Positions 29,190 to 38,183 of a DNA stretch of 64,000 nt are shown piece after piece. The notes under the pieces were generated by a model. It did no database searches. It saw only the letters and a list, made by a program, of their open reading frames with translations, and was not told the origin of the DNA. Each line of letters opens with the position of its first letter. The first letter of the stretch is position 1. Origin of the DNA: Thermoleophilaceae bacterium (GTDB taxonomy: Bacteria > Actinomycetota > Thermoleophilia > Solirubrobacterales > Thermoleophilaceae); the NCBI GenBank assembly GCA_040901445.1, contig JBBDYQ010000007.1, positions 124,001 to 188,000 of the forward strand, read 5' to 3'. Made by a program: the position numbers and the translations under genes.

Positions 29190-30569
29190 CTAGCGACCCC
29201 CGAGGAAGCGAACGAAGATGTCCGCCACGCCGGGTGCGCTCTGGGAGCCGGCGACACCGGCGGCGCTGGTCCAGCCGATGTAGTTGGCCTTGTTGGAGAT
29301 GGCCGGAGTACCCACGGGGGCCGGCCACGGCTGGCCCGTGCCACGGTCCTCGTTCGTGCGGCTCTCACGCGAGACCGCGCCTGTCTTGCGCCCGCGCGGG
29401 AAGTTCCAGTAGAAGACGTCGGGCTGGGTCCCGTTCGGGTCGGTCGTGCGGGCCTTGATGCCCCTCGACTCACGCAGGTTCGTGGCCTCGGACACGAACA
29501 CGACGTTCTCCCCGGCACCGCTCATGGCGGGGCTGTGCGAGTCACCGTTGCCCTGGGCGCGCACCGGATAGGAGTAGCTCACCATCTGCATCCGGTCACG
29601 CGTGGGCGCGCGGCGCGAGATCGTACGCCGGAAGACGTCGCGCGTGCGGCCGTTGCGGTCCCCGGACACGCCGCGGCACGTGCGGGTGCAGAGGCTGGTG
29701 GCGGTGGAGTCGAAGGCGACGTAGTAGCCGTTGTCGTCGGCCGAGGGGTTGGCGCTGGTCCCGTTGCCCCGCCTGCCGCTGCGGCTGGCGCTCACCAGCA
29801 GCTCGCGGCCACGGCGGCTCAGCTGCTTGATGCGGCGGCCGGAGCGCGTGCGCCGGGTCACGCGCTCGAAGCGGCGGTGGTAGACCTGGCTCCCGCGCTC
29901 GTACGCCACGCCCTTGCCGTTGGTCTGCTGGTCGGGGTTGCCCCCCCTGCCGATGCTGAGCGTCACGTTGCGCTTCAGGTCGCGCGCGTACACGCGCCCG
30001 CGCGACTCGAAGGTCACGGTCTCGCACCTGCCGTCGACCACGCCGTTGTGGGCGTCGCGGCGCCCAGGGCTCACCAGCGTGGTGCGGTTGCCCCGGCGCA
30101 CGTACACGTCCCAGTCGGGCGAGGTGTCGCGGCGGTCGAGGTTCGTCGCCCGCGACTCGAAGACCACGCAGCGCGAGGGCCGGCGCGTATCCCCGCCCAG
30201 GGACGGGTTGCGCGACTCGCCGTTGGCCTCGGCGCCGCTCCTGCCGGTCCTGGCCGAGAGGCGCTCCACCCGGCCGTCCAGCTTGCCCAGCCGGGAGCCG
30301 CGATGCACGACGAACACGTCGCTCACGCCGTTGGTGTCGCCGGGCACGAGGTTCGACGCGAGCGAGTCGAACGCCATCTTGCGGGCCTTGCGCTCGTCGC
30401 CGGAGAAGGTCAGGTTGTCCGACGACGCGTTCGCGGGCGCCCCGTTCTCGGGCGGCGGACTGGCGACGCGGGTGGTGCGCTCGGTGGCGGTGATCGCGAG
30501 GGCGCTGCCGCCGCCCGCGATCGTGGCGGCCAAGGCCAATGTTGCGCTGCGGGCGAGTCCGGTGCGCAT
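29190..30569 (-). CDS. Secreted TolB-like beta-propeller protein
   Basis: 459 residues with an N-terminal signal peptide (LALAATIAGGGSALA). At least four blade-like repeats of the form NPS..D...VFES.ATNL..RDTSPDWDVYVRR are visible, for example VVFESRATNLDRRD, VAFDSTATSLCTRT and VVFVSEATNLRESR. These match WD40-like TolB propellers. ATG 30569 has a GGGAG Shine-Dalgarno. Coupled to the epimerase gene; the pair is an insertion between nrnA and truB. Confidence 0.72.
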   Translation of the reverse strand: MRTGLARSATLALAATIAGGGSALAITATERTTRVASPPPENGAPANASSDNLTFSGDERKARKMAFDSLASNLVPGDTNGVSDVFVVHRGSRLGKLDGRVERLSARTGRSGAEANGESRNPSLGGDTRRPSRCVVFESRATNLDRRDTSPDWDVYVRRGNRTTLVSPGRRDAHNGVVDGRCETVTFESRGRVYARDLKRNVTLSIGRGGNPDQQTNGKGVAYERGSQVYHRRFERVTRRTRSGRRIKQLSRRGRELLVSASRSGRRGNGTSANPSADDNGYYVAFDSTATSLCTRTCRGVSGDRNGRTRDVFRRTISRRAPTRDRMQMVSYSYPVRAQGNGDSHSPAMSGAGENVVFVSEATNLRESRGIKARTTDPNGTQPDVFYWNFPRGRKTGAVSRESRTNEDRGTGQPWPAPVGTPAISNKANYIGWTSAAGVAGSQSAPGVADIFVRFLGGR

Positions 30570-30644
30570 GGAAAGGCTCCCTTCGGGGACGAGTTCGTGT
30601 GACTCATAACACCCTAAGGGGTATTTCGATGCGCGGCTGGGGTA

Positions 30645-31634
30645 TTAGACCTGCTCGCCGATCTCGGCGCGCAGGCGCTCCACCAGGTCCACGATCGAGA
30701 GCTCGGTGGAGAAGCCGGCCGCCTGGCGGTGCCCGCCGCCGCCGTGGCCGCGGGCGATGCGCGACACGTCCACCTGCTCGTCGGCGGCGCGCAGGCTGAC
30801 CTTGCTCACGCCCACCCGGTCCTCGGCCAGCAGCTCGCGCACGAGCACCGCCACCTTGGTGCCCTCGACGGAGCGGAGGTGGTCCACGATCCCCTCGGAA
30901 TCCGACTCCACGGCGCCGCTGGCGGCGTAGTCGTCCTTCGTGAGGTTCGTGAGGGTGATGGCGCCGCCGTCGTGGCGGCCGACGCGGGCGAGCGCGCGGG
31001 CGAGCAGCCGCAGGCGCCCGTAGGGCATGTTCTCGTAGATCTGGCGGGCGACCGCGTGCGGTTCCGCGCCGGCCTCGATGAGCTCGGCCGCCATGCGGTG
31101 GGCCTTGGCCGAGGTGTTCGTGTACTGGAACTTGCCCGTGTCGGTGACCAGGCCGATGTAGAGCGACTCGGCCATTCGCTGCGTGAGCTCCACACCGAGC
31201 TCGTGCGCGAGCTCCCAGACGATCTCCGCCGTGCACGAAGCGTGCGGGACCACCAGGTTGACGGTCCCGAAGCGGGTGTTGTCGTGGTGGTGGTCGATGT
31301 TGACGATGTGGCTGCCCTCGGTGCGGAGGAAGTCCACCGGCATGCGGTCGATGTTGCCGCAGTCCAGGAAGACGACCACGCGCTCGCCGACGTCGTCCGG
31401 CGGCGCGTGGATGACGTCCTCGAACTGCATGTGGCGGTACTCGTGAGGCAGCGGGAACTCGTACGCCGCCATGAACATCACGGAGTCCTTGCCGAGCTCC
31501 TTCAAGAGCTCGTGCATGCCGAGCAGCGACCCCAGCGCGTCGCCATCTGGGTTCTCGTGTGTGGTGAGGAGGAGCTTGTCCGCTTCCTGCAGCTCACCGA
31601 CGACCTCGTCGACGGGGATGGCCACGCCGCTCAT
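30645..31634 (-). CDS. nrnA: DHH/DHHA1 phosphoesterase, oligoribonuclease NrnA
   Basis: 329 residues. Degrades nanoRNA and dephosphorylates pAp. The N-terminal DHH domain has THENPDGDALGS and D114-H-H (VNIDHHHDN). The C-terminal DHHA1 motif is GHGGGGHRQAAG. ATG 31634 overlaps the rbfA stop (ATGA). rbfA-nrnA-truB order is standard, though here truB is displaced by the secreted pair. Confidence 0.95.
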   Translation of the reverse strand: MSGVAIPVDEVVGELQEADKLLLTTHENPDGDALGSLLGMHELLKELGKDSVMFMAAYEFPLPHEYRHMQFEDVIHAPPDDVGERVVVFLDCGNIDRMPVDFLRTEGSHIVNIDHHHDNTRFGTVNLVVPHASCTAEIVWELAHELGVELTQRMAESLYIGLVTDTGKFQYTNTSAKAHRMAAELIEAGAEPHAVARQIYENMPYGRLRLLARALARVGRHDGGAITLTNLTKDDYAASGAVESDSEGIVDHLRSVEGTKVAVLVRELLAEDRVGVSKVSLRAADEQVDVSRIARGHGGGGHRQAAGFSTELSIVDLVERLRAEIGEQV

Positions 31635-31972
31635 CGGTCCTCGCCGTCGAGCAGCTGGCTGATCCTCATACCCGTCTCTATCGACTCGTCATAGGCGAAC
31701 TCCAGCGTGGGCGTGCGCTTGAGGCGCAGCTCGGCCGCGATGCGCTGCTGCAGGTAGCCGTGCGACGCCTGCAGCCCGTCGAGCGTGCGCTCGCGCTCCT
31801 CGGCGGAGCCGAGCACGCTGACGTACACGCGCGCGTGGCGGAGATCGGGGCTGGTGTCGACGGCGGTCACGGTGACGAATCCGATGCGTGGGTCCTTGAG
31901 GCCTTCGGCCAGGCGAGCCGAGAGCACCTCCCTCACGGCTTCGTTGACCCGCCTCATGCGGGCGCCAGGCAT
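31631..31972 (-). CDS. rbfA: 30S ribosome-binding factor A
   Basis: 113 residues. Late 16S maturation/cold-adaptation factor with a KH fold. RMRRVNEAVREVLS, LKDPRIGFVTVTAVDTSPDLRHA and RTPTLEFAYDESIETG are typical. The start at 31972 lies one base after the DUF503 stop; a second ATG five codons in (31957) is possible. Confidence 0.94.
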   Translation of the reverse strand: MPGARMRRVNEAVREVLSARLAEGLKDPRIGFVTVTAVDTSPDLRHARVYVSVLGSAEERERTLDGLQASHGYLQQRIAAELRLKRTPTLEFAYDESIETGMRISQLLDGEDR

Positions 31973-31973
31973 C

Positions 31974-32279
31974 CTAGCTTCCCAGCACTTCGTCGGAAGA
32001 GACGATCCCGCGGTCGATCCGCACCCCGTCGGGGAACTGCGACTCCACGTAGCGCGCGAGCTTGGCGCCCGCGTCGTCCACCGCGCCGGCGCTGCGCCCG
32101 ACGAGCGCGGCCGACAGCGTGGCGCGCTGCCAGACATCGTGGTGATCGGTCTCCGAGACCGCCGCTCCGAAGCGCCGCTGCAGCTGCGCCTTCAGGGACA
32201 GCAGCTCCCTGCGCTTCCCCTTGAGGCTCCCGTTCTCGGGGAAGTGCAGGTGGATCTCGAGGAGGCAGACGAACGCCAT
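31974..32279 (-). CDS. DUF503 (YlxP-like) protein
   Basis: 101 residues. LLEIHLHFPENGSLKGKRREL and FGAAVSETDHHDVWQRA identify the DUF503/YlxP family, which always sits between infB and rbfA and has been linked to ribosome assembly. ATG 32279 is 7 nt after the infB stop. Confidence 0.88.
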   Translation of the reverse strand: MAFVCLLEIHLHFPENGSLKGKRRELLSLKAQLQRRFGAAVSETDHHDVWQRATLSAALVGRSAGAVDDAGAKLARYVESQFPDGVRIDRGIVSSDEVLGS

Positions 32280-32286
32280 GAGCCCA

Positions 32287-34614
32287 TCAGAGCTCGCGTT
32301 CCACCTGCCGCGTCTCGTATACCTCGATGACGTCGCCCTGCTTGATGTCCGCGTAGTTCTCGAGCACGATGCCGCACTCGTACCCGGACTCGACCTCGCG
32401 AACATCGTCCTTGAAACGGCGCAGGGAGCCGATGGTCCCGTCGTACACGATAGTGCCGTCGCGCACGAGCCGTGACTTGGCGCCGCGACGGACGGTGCCG
32501 TCGGTCACGTACGAGCCGGCGATGGTGCCCACGCGGGAGGCCTTGAAGACCTCGCGCACCTCGACGGTGGCCACGGTCTGCTCGACCTCCTCGGGCTCGA
32601 GCATGCCCTCCATCGCGGCGCGCAGCTCCTCGACCATCCGGTAGATGACCGTGTAGGTGCGGATCTCCACGCCCTCGCGGGCGGCCACCTGCGCGGCGGC
32701 CTGCACCGGGCGCACGTTGAAGCCGATGACCACGGCGTCTGACGCGGACGCCAGCATGACGTCGGACTCGTTGATCCCGCCCACGCCGTCGTGGATGGGG
32801 TCGACCGTGACCTGGTCCTGCGGCAGCTTGGCGATCTCGTCCAGCAGCGCCTCGAGCGAGCCCGCGACGTCCGCCTTGACGACGAGGTTGAGCTCCTTGA
32901 GCTCGCCCTTCTGCGCGCGGGCGAAGATGTCCTCGAGCGAGACCTTGACGCCGGCGCGGCGGGCGAGCGCCTCGGTCTTGAGGCGGTTGGCCCGCTCGGC
33001 GGCCTGGCTGCGGGCCACGCGCTCGTTGTCCACCACGCCGACGCGCTCGCCGGCCTCCGGGACGCCGTCGAAGCCGAGCACCTCCACGGGGTCTCCGGGG
33101 CGCGCTTGGCGCATCTTCTCGCCCCGGTAGTCGTGCATGGCACGGACGCGCCCCCAGTGAGCGCCCGCCACGAGGGCGTCGCCGACGCTGAGCGTGCCGC
33201 GCTCCACGAGCACCGAGACCACCGGGCCGCGGCCCGGGTCGAGGCGCGACTCGATGACGTGCCCGGACGCCTCCGCGTTCGGGTTGGCCTTCAGCTCCTC
33301 TATCTCGGCGAGGGTGACGATGTCGCCGAGCAGGTCCTCGAGACCGTCCCTGGTCTTGGCGGAGACGTCGCGGAACTCGGTGTCGCCACCCCAGTCCGCC
33401 GGGGTGAGGCCCTGCTGGGCCAGCTCGCCGCGGACGCGGTTGGGGTCGGCCCCCTCGAGGTCGATCTTGTTGACGGCGATCATGATCGGCACTTCCGCCG
33501 CCTTGGCGTGGTCGATGGCCTCCACGGTCTGGGGCATCACGCCGTCATCGGCCGCGACCACGATCACGGCGATGTCGGTGACGCTGGCGCCGCGGGCGCG
33601 CATGGCCGTGAACGCCTCATGGCCCGGGGTGTCGAGGAAGGTGATCGTGCGGCCGTCGTGGCGCACCTGGTACGCGCCGATGTGCTGGGTGATGCCGCCG
33701 GCCTCGCCCGCGGCCACCTCGGTCTGGCGGATGGCGTCGAGCAGCGACGTCTTGCCGTGGTCGACATGGCCCATGATGGTGACCACCGGCGGACGCTCGA
33801 CGAGCTCGGTGTCGGCGTCGTCGAACACCGGCTCCTCCTCGATCTCCTCGTCCGCGTGGACGATGTTGATCTTCTTCTCGAAGCCGTCGGCCAGCACCGC
33901 GACGGCGTCGTCGGGGAGGGTCTGGGTGAGCGTGGCCATCTCCCCCAGCTCCATGAGCTTCTTGATGACCTCGGGGGCCGGGATGCCCAGCGACTCCGCG
34001 ACCTCCTTGACGGTGGCGCCGGACTTGATCTCGGTGATCGGGTCCTCCTTGACGACCGGCTCCTGCTGGGGCTGGTCCTCCAGGTCCACCCACGGGGTGC
34101 GGCGCCTGCGCCCGCGGCCGCGGCGCGGCGGCTGCTGCTGCGGGGGCGGCCCGCCCGGCGTGCGCCGCGAGGCCTGCGAGTCGATGACCACGCGGCGCCG
34201 TCCGCCGCCGCCACCACCACCGGGGCGCCGCGTGGGGCGCCCGCCGCCGGCCCCGCCGCCCTGCTGGGCCGGGCGGCCACCCTGGGACCCGCCCTGGCGG
34301 GCCTGGCCACCGCCGCCGCCCGGGCGCGCCTGGGCGCCGCGATCGCCGCGCGGGGCTGCATCCTGATCGCCGGCCGGAGCCTCACGGGCCGGCTCCTGGG
34401 TGGGCGCGGCCGCCTGCGGCGGGGCGCCGTCCTTGGCGGCACCCGCGCCGTTGCCCTGGTCCTTGGGCCCGTCGAATGCCCGGGCGACCTCGGCCTCGTC
34501 GACGCTCGACGCGGCGACCTTGACGTCCAGGCCGGCGGCCTGCAGCACGCGGATCACCTCCTTGGAGGGGATGCCGCGCTCCTTCGCTATCTCGTGGACT
34601 CGCTTCTTTGCCAT
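32287..34614 (-). CDS. infB: Translation initiation factor IF-2
   Basis: 775 residues. Places initiator tRNA on the 30S subunit. The N-terminal IF2_N helix ([19 protein letters not shown]) is followed by a long Gly/Arg/Pro-rich linker (about 60-180) and a second IF2_N. The G domain has GHVDHGKT (282-289), DTPGHEAF and NKIDL. C1/C2 domains end the protein. Overlaps ylxR by 28 bp. Confidence 0.97.
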   Translation of the reverse strand: MAKKRVHEIAKERGIPSKEVIRVLQAAGLDVKVAASSVDEAEVARAFDGPKDQGNGAGAAKDGAPPQAAAPTQEPAREAPAGDQDAAPRGDRGAQARPGGGGGQARQGGSQGGRPAQQGGGAGGGRPTRRPGGGGGGGRRRVVIDSQASRRTPGGPPPQQQPPRRGRGRRRRTPWVDLEDQPQQEPVVKEDPITEIKSGATVKEVAESLGIPAPEVIKKLMELGEMATLTQTLPDDAVAVLADGFEKKINIVHADEEIEEEPVFDDADTELVERPPVVTIMGHVDHGKTSLLDAIRQTEVAAGEAGGITQHIGAYQVRHDGRTITFLDTPGHEAFTAMRARGASVTDIAVIVVAADDGVMPQTVEAIDHAKAAEVPIMIAVNKIDLEGADPNRVRGELAQQGLTPADWGGDTEFRDVSAKTRDGLEDLLGDIVTLAEIEELKANPNAEASGHVIESRLDPGRGPVVSVLVERGTLSVGDALVAGAHWGRVRAMHDYRGEKMRQARPGDPVEVLGFDGVPEAGERVGVVDNERVARSQAAERANRLKTEALARRAGVKVSLEDIFARAQKGELKELNLVVKADVAGSLEALLDEIAKLPQDQVTVDPIHDGVGGINESDVMLASASDAVVIGFNVRPVQAAAQVAAREGVEIRTYTVIYRMVEELRAAMEGMLEPEEVEQTVATVEVREVFKASRVGTIAGSYVTDGTVRRGAKSRLVRDGTIVYDGTIGSLRRFKDDVREVESGYECGIVLENYADIKQGDVIEVYETRQVEREL

Positions 34615-34856
34615 TCGCGGATGAAGTCTATTGTGGGTTCGGGAATCGATACTGCCGCGCGGAGCGCGCGGCGAAAGCCATTGCGCTGGAGGGCCGTCTC
34701 GGCACATGCCGGGTCCCGGCAGAGATAGGCCCCCCGGCCCTCCGCACGGGTGTCCGGATCCGGGACGACCTCGTCACCCCGCCGGACGAAGCGCAGCAGC
34801 TCCCCCTTCGGCATCGCCCGCCGGCAGGAGACGCAGCTGCGCCGCGGGCGCGCTAC
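34587..34856 (-). CDS. ylxR: YlxR family RNA-binding protein with no canonical start codon
   Basis: About 89 residues. RSCVSCRRAMPKGELLRFV and GRGAYLCRDPACAETAL are the two conserved blocks of YlxR (DUF448). No ATG, GTG or TTG exists between any plausible upstream point and the CVSC motif; the first ATG (34814) would delete CxxC. The codon in the register of a normal start/stop overlap is GTA (34856-34854), overlapping the nusA stop as GTAG. Starting there gives [11 protein letters not shown], the expected N-terminus. nusA-ylxR-infB order is universal in Gram-positives. Confidence 0.8.
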   Translation of the reverse strand, partial: VARPRRSCVSCRRAMPKGELLRFVRRGDEVVPDPDTRAEGRGAYLCRDPACAETALQRNGFRRALRAAVSIPEPTIDFIREWQRSESTR

Positions 34857-36445
34857 GACGCCCGGTCCTCCGCTTCCGCCGGAACCTCCGCCTCGGCGGC
34901 GGCCTCCGGCTCCGGCTCCTGCTCGGCCTCGGGCACGGCTTCGGCCTCGGCTTCGGCTTCGGCCTCGGGCACGGCTTCGGCCTCGGCTTCGGCTTCGGCC
35001 TCGGGCACGGCTTCGGCCTCGGGCACCGTGGTGGGCGCTTCGGGATCGAACTGCGGCTCCTCCGCAGCGGCCTCCTCGGCGGCGGCCGGCTCCGCCTCCG
35101 GCTGGCCGTCGGCCTGGGGCTCGCCCTCGGCCTCCGGCTCGGGCGCCGGCTCGGCCCCGCCCTCGGCCTCCGGCTCGGGCGCCGGCTCGGCCCCGCCGAC
35201 CCGATCGGTGTCCTTGCCCTCGAGCTCCTGATGGGAGGACAGGCCGCAGTAGCGCGAGCCCGGCAGGGTGGCGTTGGGGCAGCGCTTGCCGTTGGAGAGG
35301 ACGGCGGCGCACTTGCCGGCGACGTCCTCCTCCTCGTAGCCCATCGTGGCCTCCTCCTCCGCGAACTCGGTCTCCGAGCGGATGTCCACCCGCCAGCCGG
35401 TGAGGCGGGCGGCGAGGCGGGCGTTCTGGCCGTCCTTGCCGATGGCGAGCGAGAGCTGGTCGTCGGGCACGATGACCGTGGCCTGCATGTTCTCGTCGTC
35501 CACGAGCACCTCGCGCACGCGCGCGGGCGAGAGCGCCTTGGCCACGAAGCGGGCCGGCTCCTCGTTGAAGGGGATGATGTCGATCTTCTCGCCGCGCAGC
35601 TCCGACACCACCATGCGCACGCGTGAGCCGCGCGGCCCGACGCAGGCGCCGACGGGATCCACGCCGCTGGCGTGCGAGACCACCGCGATCTTCGAGCGGT
35701 AGCCGGGCTCGCGCGCGACGTTCTGGATCTCCACCAGGCCGTCGGCGATCTCGGGCACCTCGAGCTCGAACAGGGCGCGGATGAGCTCGGGCGACCGGCG
35801 CGAGACGATGATGCTCGGGCCCTTGGCCTGGTTGGAGACCTCGGTGATGATGGCCTTGATGCGCTGGCCGTGGTCGTAGCGCTCCTGGTACACCTGCTCC
35901 GACTTGGGCAGCAGCGCCTCGACCCGCTCGCGCAGCTGGACGAGCGTGTAGCGCGAGTCGGTCTGCTGGACGATGCCCGTGATGAGCTCGCCGACGCGAT
36001 CCTGGTACTCGTCGAACATCATGTCCCGCTCGGCCTCGCGGATGCGCTGGAGGATGACCTGCTTGGCCGTCTGCGCGGCGATGCGCCCGAAGTTCTCGGG
36101 CGTGACGTCGCGCTCGTCGATCTGGTCGCGGTACTCGGCCAGCATCTCCGGGTCGAGCTCGGGATCCTCCGGCTCGCGCAGCTCGCCGGTCTCGGGATCG
36201 ACCGTGGGCTCCTCCACCTCGACCTCGGCGAGCAGCTTCTCCTCCAGGTCCTCGGGCACGAGCAGCTCGAATACGCGGAACTCGCCGCTGTCGTGATCGA
36301 TCTCCACGCGGGCGTACTTGGCCGCCCCGGGCGTCTTCTTGTAGGCGGACAGGAGGGCGTCCTCGAGCGCCAGGGTCAGCCGCTCGGCCGAGATGCCCTT
36401 CTCGCGCTCGAGCATGACCATCGCTTCGACGATTTCCTTGGACAT
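34853..36445 (-). CDS. nusA: Transcription factor NusA with extended C-terminus
   Basis: 530 residues; actinobacterial NusA is usually about 330-370. The N-terminal domain is followed by S1 ([20 protein letters not shown]), KH1 ([19 protein letters not shown]) and KH2 ([18 protein letters not shown]). After 370 comes an extra segment C379-x9-C389-x10-C400-x4-H405 ([21 protein letters not shown]), like a small zinc-binding domain. A tail of about 120 residues rich in Glu/Ala/Pro follows, including 12-residue repeats. Function of the extension unknown. Confidence 0.95.
   Translation of the reverse strand: MSKEIVEAMVMLEREKGISAERLTLALEDALLSAYKKTPGAAKYARVEIDHDSGEFRVFELLVPEDLEEKLLAEVEVEEPTVDPETGELREPEDPELDPEMLAEYRDQIDERDVTPENFGRIAAQTAKQVILQRIREAERDMMFDEYQDRVGELITGIVQQTDSRYTLVQLRERVEALLPKSEQVYQERYDHGQRIKAIITEVSNQAKGPSIIVSRRSPELIRALFELEVPEIADGLVEIQNVAREPGYRSKIAVVSHASGVDPVGACVGPRGSRVRMVVSELRGEKIDIIPFNEEPARFVAKALSPARVREVLVDDENMQATVIVPDDQLSLAIGKDGQNARLAARLTGWRVDIRSETEFAEEEATMGYEEEDVAGKCAAVLSNGKRCPNATLPGSRYCGLSSHQELEGKDTDRVGGAEPAPEPEAEGGAEPAPEPEAEGEPQADGQPEAEPAAAEEAAAEEPQFDPEAPTTVPEAEAVPEAEAEAEAEAVPEAEAEAEAEAVPEAEQEPEPEAAAEAEVPAEAEDRAS
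34926..35020 (-). repeat. 36-bp tandem repeat in the nusA tail
   Basis: Units start at 34926, 34962 and 34998 (the last one partial). Each encodes [12 protein letters not shown]. Identical unit sequence points to recent slippage expansion. Confidence 0.85.
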
Positions 36446-36449
36446 GCGC

Positions 36450-36872
36450 TCAGCCCTCCAGCAGATTGGAACGGTTGATCTCGGCGTACGGGATGCTCAC
36501 GACGCCCGAGTCGGCGGCCACCGTGACCTCGCGGTCCGAGGCCCCGACGAGCTCTCCCGTGAAGCTCTTGCGGCCGTCGCGCGGCTCGCGAGTCTTGACC
36601 CGCGCGCGGCGGCCGACGTAACGGCGGAAGTGGTCGGGCTTGCTGAGCGGGCGCTGTGGGCCGGGAGACGAGACCTCGAGGCCGGTCTCCGTGAGGAGCT
36701 CGCGCAGGTGCCGCGTGATCCGCTCGCAGACCTCCAGGCTGACCCCGTCCGGATGATCCACGACGATCCGCACCCGCTCGGCGGACGCGCGTTCCACGAG
36801 CAGCACCTCCGCCTGCGGCTCGAAGTCCGCCAGCGTGCGCTCGATGTCGTCCTGGATGTTGTCGGTGTTCAT
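36450..36872 (-). CDS. rimP: Ribosome maturation factor RimP
   Basis: 140 residues. Needed for 30S maturation. The N-terminal domain has VEVCERITRHL-like sequence (VSLEVCERITRHLREL) and EVSSPGPQRPLSKPDHFRRYVG, the most conserved RimP block. The C-terminal Sm-like domain is FTGELVGASDREVTV. First gene of the nusA operon, preceded by a structured leader. Confidence 0.93.
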   Translation of the reverse strand: MNTDNIQDDIERTLADFEPQAEVLLVERASAERVRIVVDHPDGVSLEVCERITRHLRELLTETGLEVSSPGPQRPLSKPDHFRRYVGRRARVKTREPRDGRKSFTGELVGASDREVTVAADSGVVSIPYAEINRSNLLEG

Positions 36873-36894
36873 TGGATGAATGCCCTATAGACGC

Positions 36895-36920
36895 AAAAAA
36901 GGTGGGCCGCGACGCCCACC
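36895..36920 (-). terminator. Intrinsic terminator in the rimP-nusA leader
   Basis: On the minus strand GGTGGGC-GTCGCG-GCCCACC is followed by six T. It lies 23 nt before the rimP ATG and downstream of a promoter, so it can act as an attenuator. A 7-nt segment of its stem (GCGGCCC in RNA, 36904-36910) can instead pair with GGGCCGC from 36928-36934, which would break it. It might alternatively end the collagen-like operon. Confidence 0.8.
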
Positions 36921-36966
36921 TCCAGGTGCGGCCCGGGGCCGCAGATGAAAGCTCCTTACGAGGGTG

Positions 36967-36994
36967 AGTATAGCCGCGGGAGGGCGCTTGCCAA
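36967..36994 (-). promoter_or_regulatory. Promoter of the rimP-nusA operon
   Basis: -35 TTGGCA (36989-36994), 16-bp spacer, -10 TATACT (36967-36972), reading leftward. It is the best housekeeping-type promoter in the window and gives a leader of about 85 nt before rimP. Confidence 0.75.
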
Positions 36995-37056
36995 ACGTGC
37001 GGGCGGGGCCGCCGAGGCCCCGCCCACGCGCCCCGCGACGCCACAGGTGCGAGCCC

Positions 37057-37980
37057 CTAGGCCGGGGTCGCCCAGACGATCAGGTCCCCATCCGTGAAGA
37101 CCGTGGTCCCGGCAATGCCGCCGCATCTGAGGCGCATCGTGTACGTGCCGGCGGGCTTCTCGACCGATCCGGCAACCGGGACGCCGACGGTGTCGCTTGC
37201 GGCATCCGGAATGCTGACCGTGACGCGACTGCCGATCTGGGGATCGGTGCCGGGGTCGATGAAGCAGTAGACCTCGTCGTCGCCCCCTCCGTCGCCGTCG
37301 ACCTCGGCCACGCCGGTGGCGAGGATCCGCCCGGCGAAGGGAAGGGTGATCGTGGTCTGGGCGACAGTCGTCTCGATGCCGGAGAGCGTCACGTTCGTCC
37401 CGGTTGAGATCTCCGCCGACACCGTGGGCCCTGGCGGACCCGTGGCTCCCGCGGGACCGGCGGGCCCCTGTGGCCCTGCCGATCCCTGCGGCCCCGTCTG
37501 GCCCTGGAGCTGGCTCGCGTCGAGGCCGTCGACCTTGTCGGCGTTGAGGTTCGTGACGAGGCCGGTGGCGTTGGTGGTGAACGGCGCCCCCGCGGGGTTG
37601 CCGAGGTCGAAGTGGCCCACCGTCGGGCCCTCCTGCGAGCGGAACAGGAACGCCTTGCCGCCGCGCAGGTTGTCCGCATACAGGCACGCCACGTTGTCGC
37701 CAGGAGGCGCGTCCGGAGCCCGGCAGCCATACACCGCGCCGCCGCCGCCGCCCTCCTGCGTGTTCGACAGCCGCAGCGAGTAGCCGTCGCTGGCCGTCAC
37801 CAGGCCCGTCTCCCCGCGCGAGCGGTTGCGCAACTCGATCTCCACCGGCTCCCCGCGCGCGTTCCCGGCCGTGACCGCCCCACCGCCGTCGCCCAGCGCG
37901 GCATACCCGGTGCCCGCACTCGCCATGACGAGCGCGATGAGCGAGAGCACCAGTGATGGGTTCAGATGACGTGGGTTCAC
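37057..37980 (-). CDS. Secreted collagen-like protein A
   Basis: 307 residues. Signal peptide SLVLSLIALVMASAGTGYAA. An N-terminal domain of about 150 residues (GEPVEIELRNRSRGETGLVTA...) is followed by a short collagen-like Gly-X-Y tract (GPQGSAGPQGPAGPAG) and a C-terminal beta-type domain ending with PAGTYTMRLRC. The N-terminal half is almost identical to protein B. GTG 37980 overlaps the small upstream gene (GTGA). Probably a surface or exported protein. Confidence 0.75.
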   Translation of the reverse strand: MNPRHLNPSLVLSLIALVMASAGTGYAALGDGGGAVTAGNARGEPVEIELRNRSRGETGLVTASDGYSLRLSNTQEGGGGGAVYGCRAPDAPPGDNVACLYADNLRGGKAFLFRSQEGPTVGHFDLGNPAGAPFTTNATGLVTNLNADKVDGLDASQLQGQTGPQGSAGPQGPAGPAGATGPPGPTVSAEISTGTNVTLSGIETTVAQTTITLPFAGRILATGVAEVDGDGGGDDEVYCFIDPGTDPQIGSRVTVSIPDAASDTVGVPVAGSVEKPAGTYTMRLRCGGIAGTTVFTDGDLIVWATPA

Positions 37981-38180
37981 TTTCGGCTCTCTTCGGAAAT
38001 CGGGGGGGTGGACTGCGGTTGCGCGGTGACGCTCGCGGCTCCGCCGCGGGCTGCCTCGAGCGCCCGGGCGAGGTCGAGCCAGCCCTCGAAGTCGAGGGCC
38101 GGCTCGCCGATCCGCCCCCGGATCGGCTCGGCGTCGAGCTCGAGCTCGACGACCACCCGCACGTGGCGCGGAGCGGGCAT
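37977..38180 (-). CDS. Small conserved-looking protein between the collagen-like genes
   Basis: 67 residues: HVRVVVELELDAEPIRGRIG, then ALDFEGWLDLARALEAARG. It reads as a beta-beta-alpha unit. It starts 3 nt after the stop of gene B and ends in a GTGA overlap with gene A, which argues for real translation. I recall similar small acidic proteins in Thermoleophilia, but assign no function. Confidence 0.6.
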   Translation of the reverse strand: MPAPRHVRVVVELELDAEPIRGRIGEPALDFEGWLDLARALEAARGGAASVTAQPQSTPPISEESRK

Positions 38181-38183
38181 GGG

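Noticed and set aside
34814-34816. ATG as the ylxR start
   Set aside because: It would delete the conserved CVSC motif that precedes it in the same frame.
34920-35200. CRISPR-like short tandem repeats
   Set aside because: The 36-bp units are contiguous without spacers and encode the [12 protein letters not shown] repeats of NusA.
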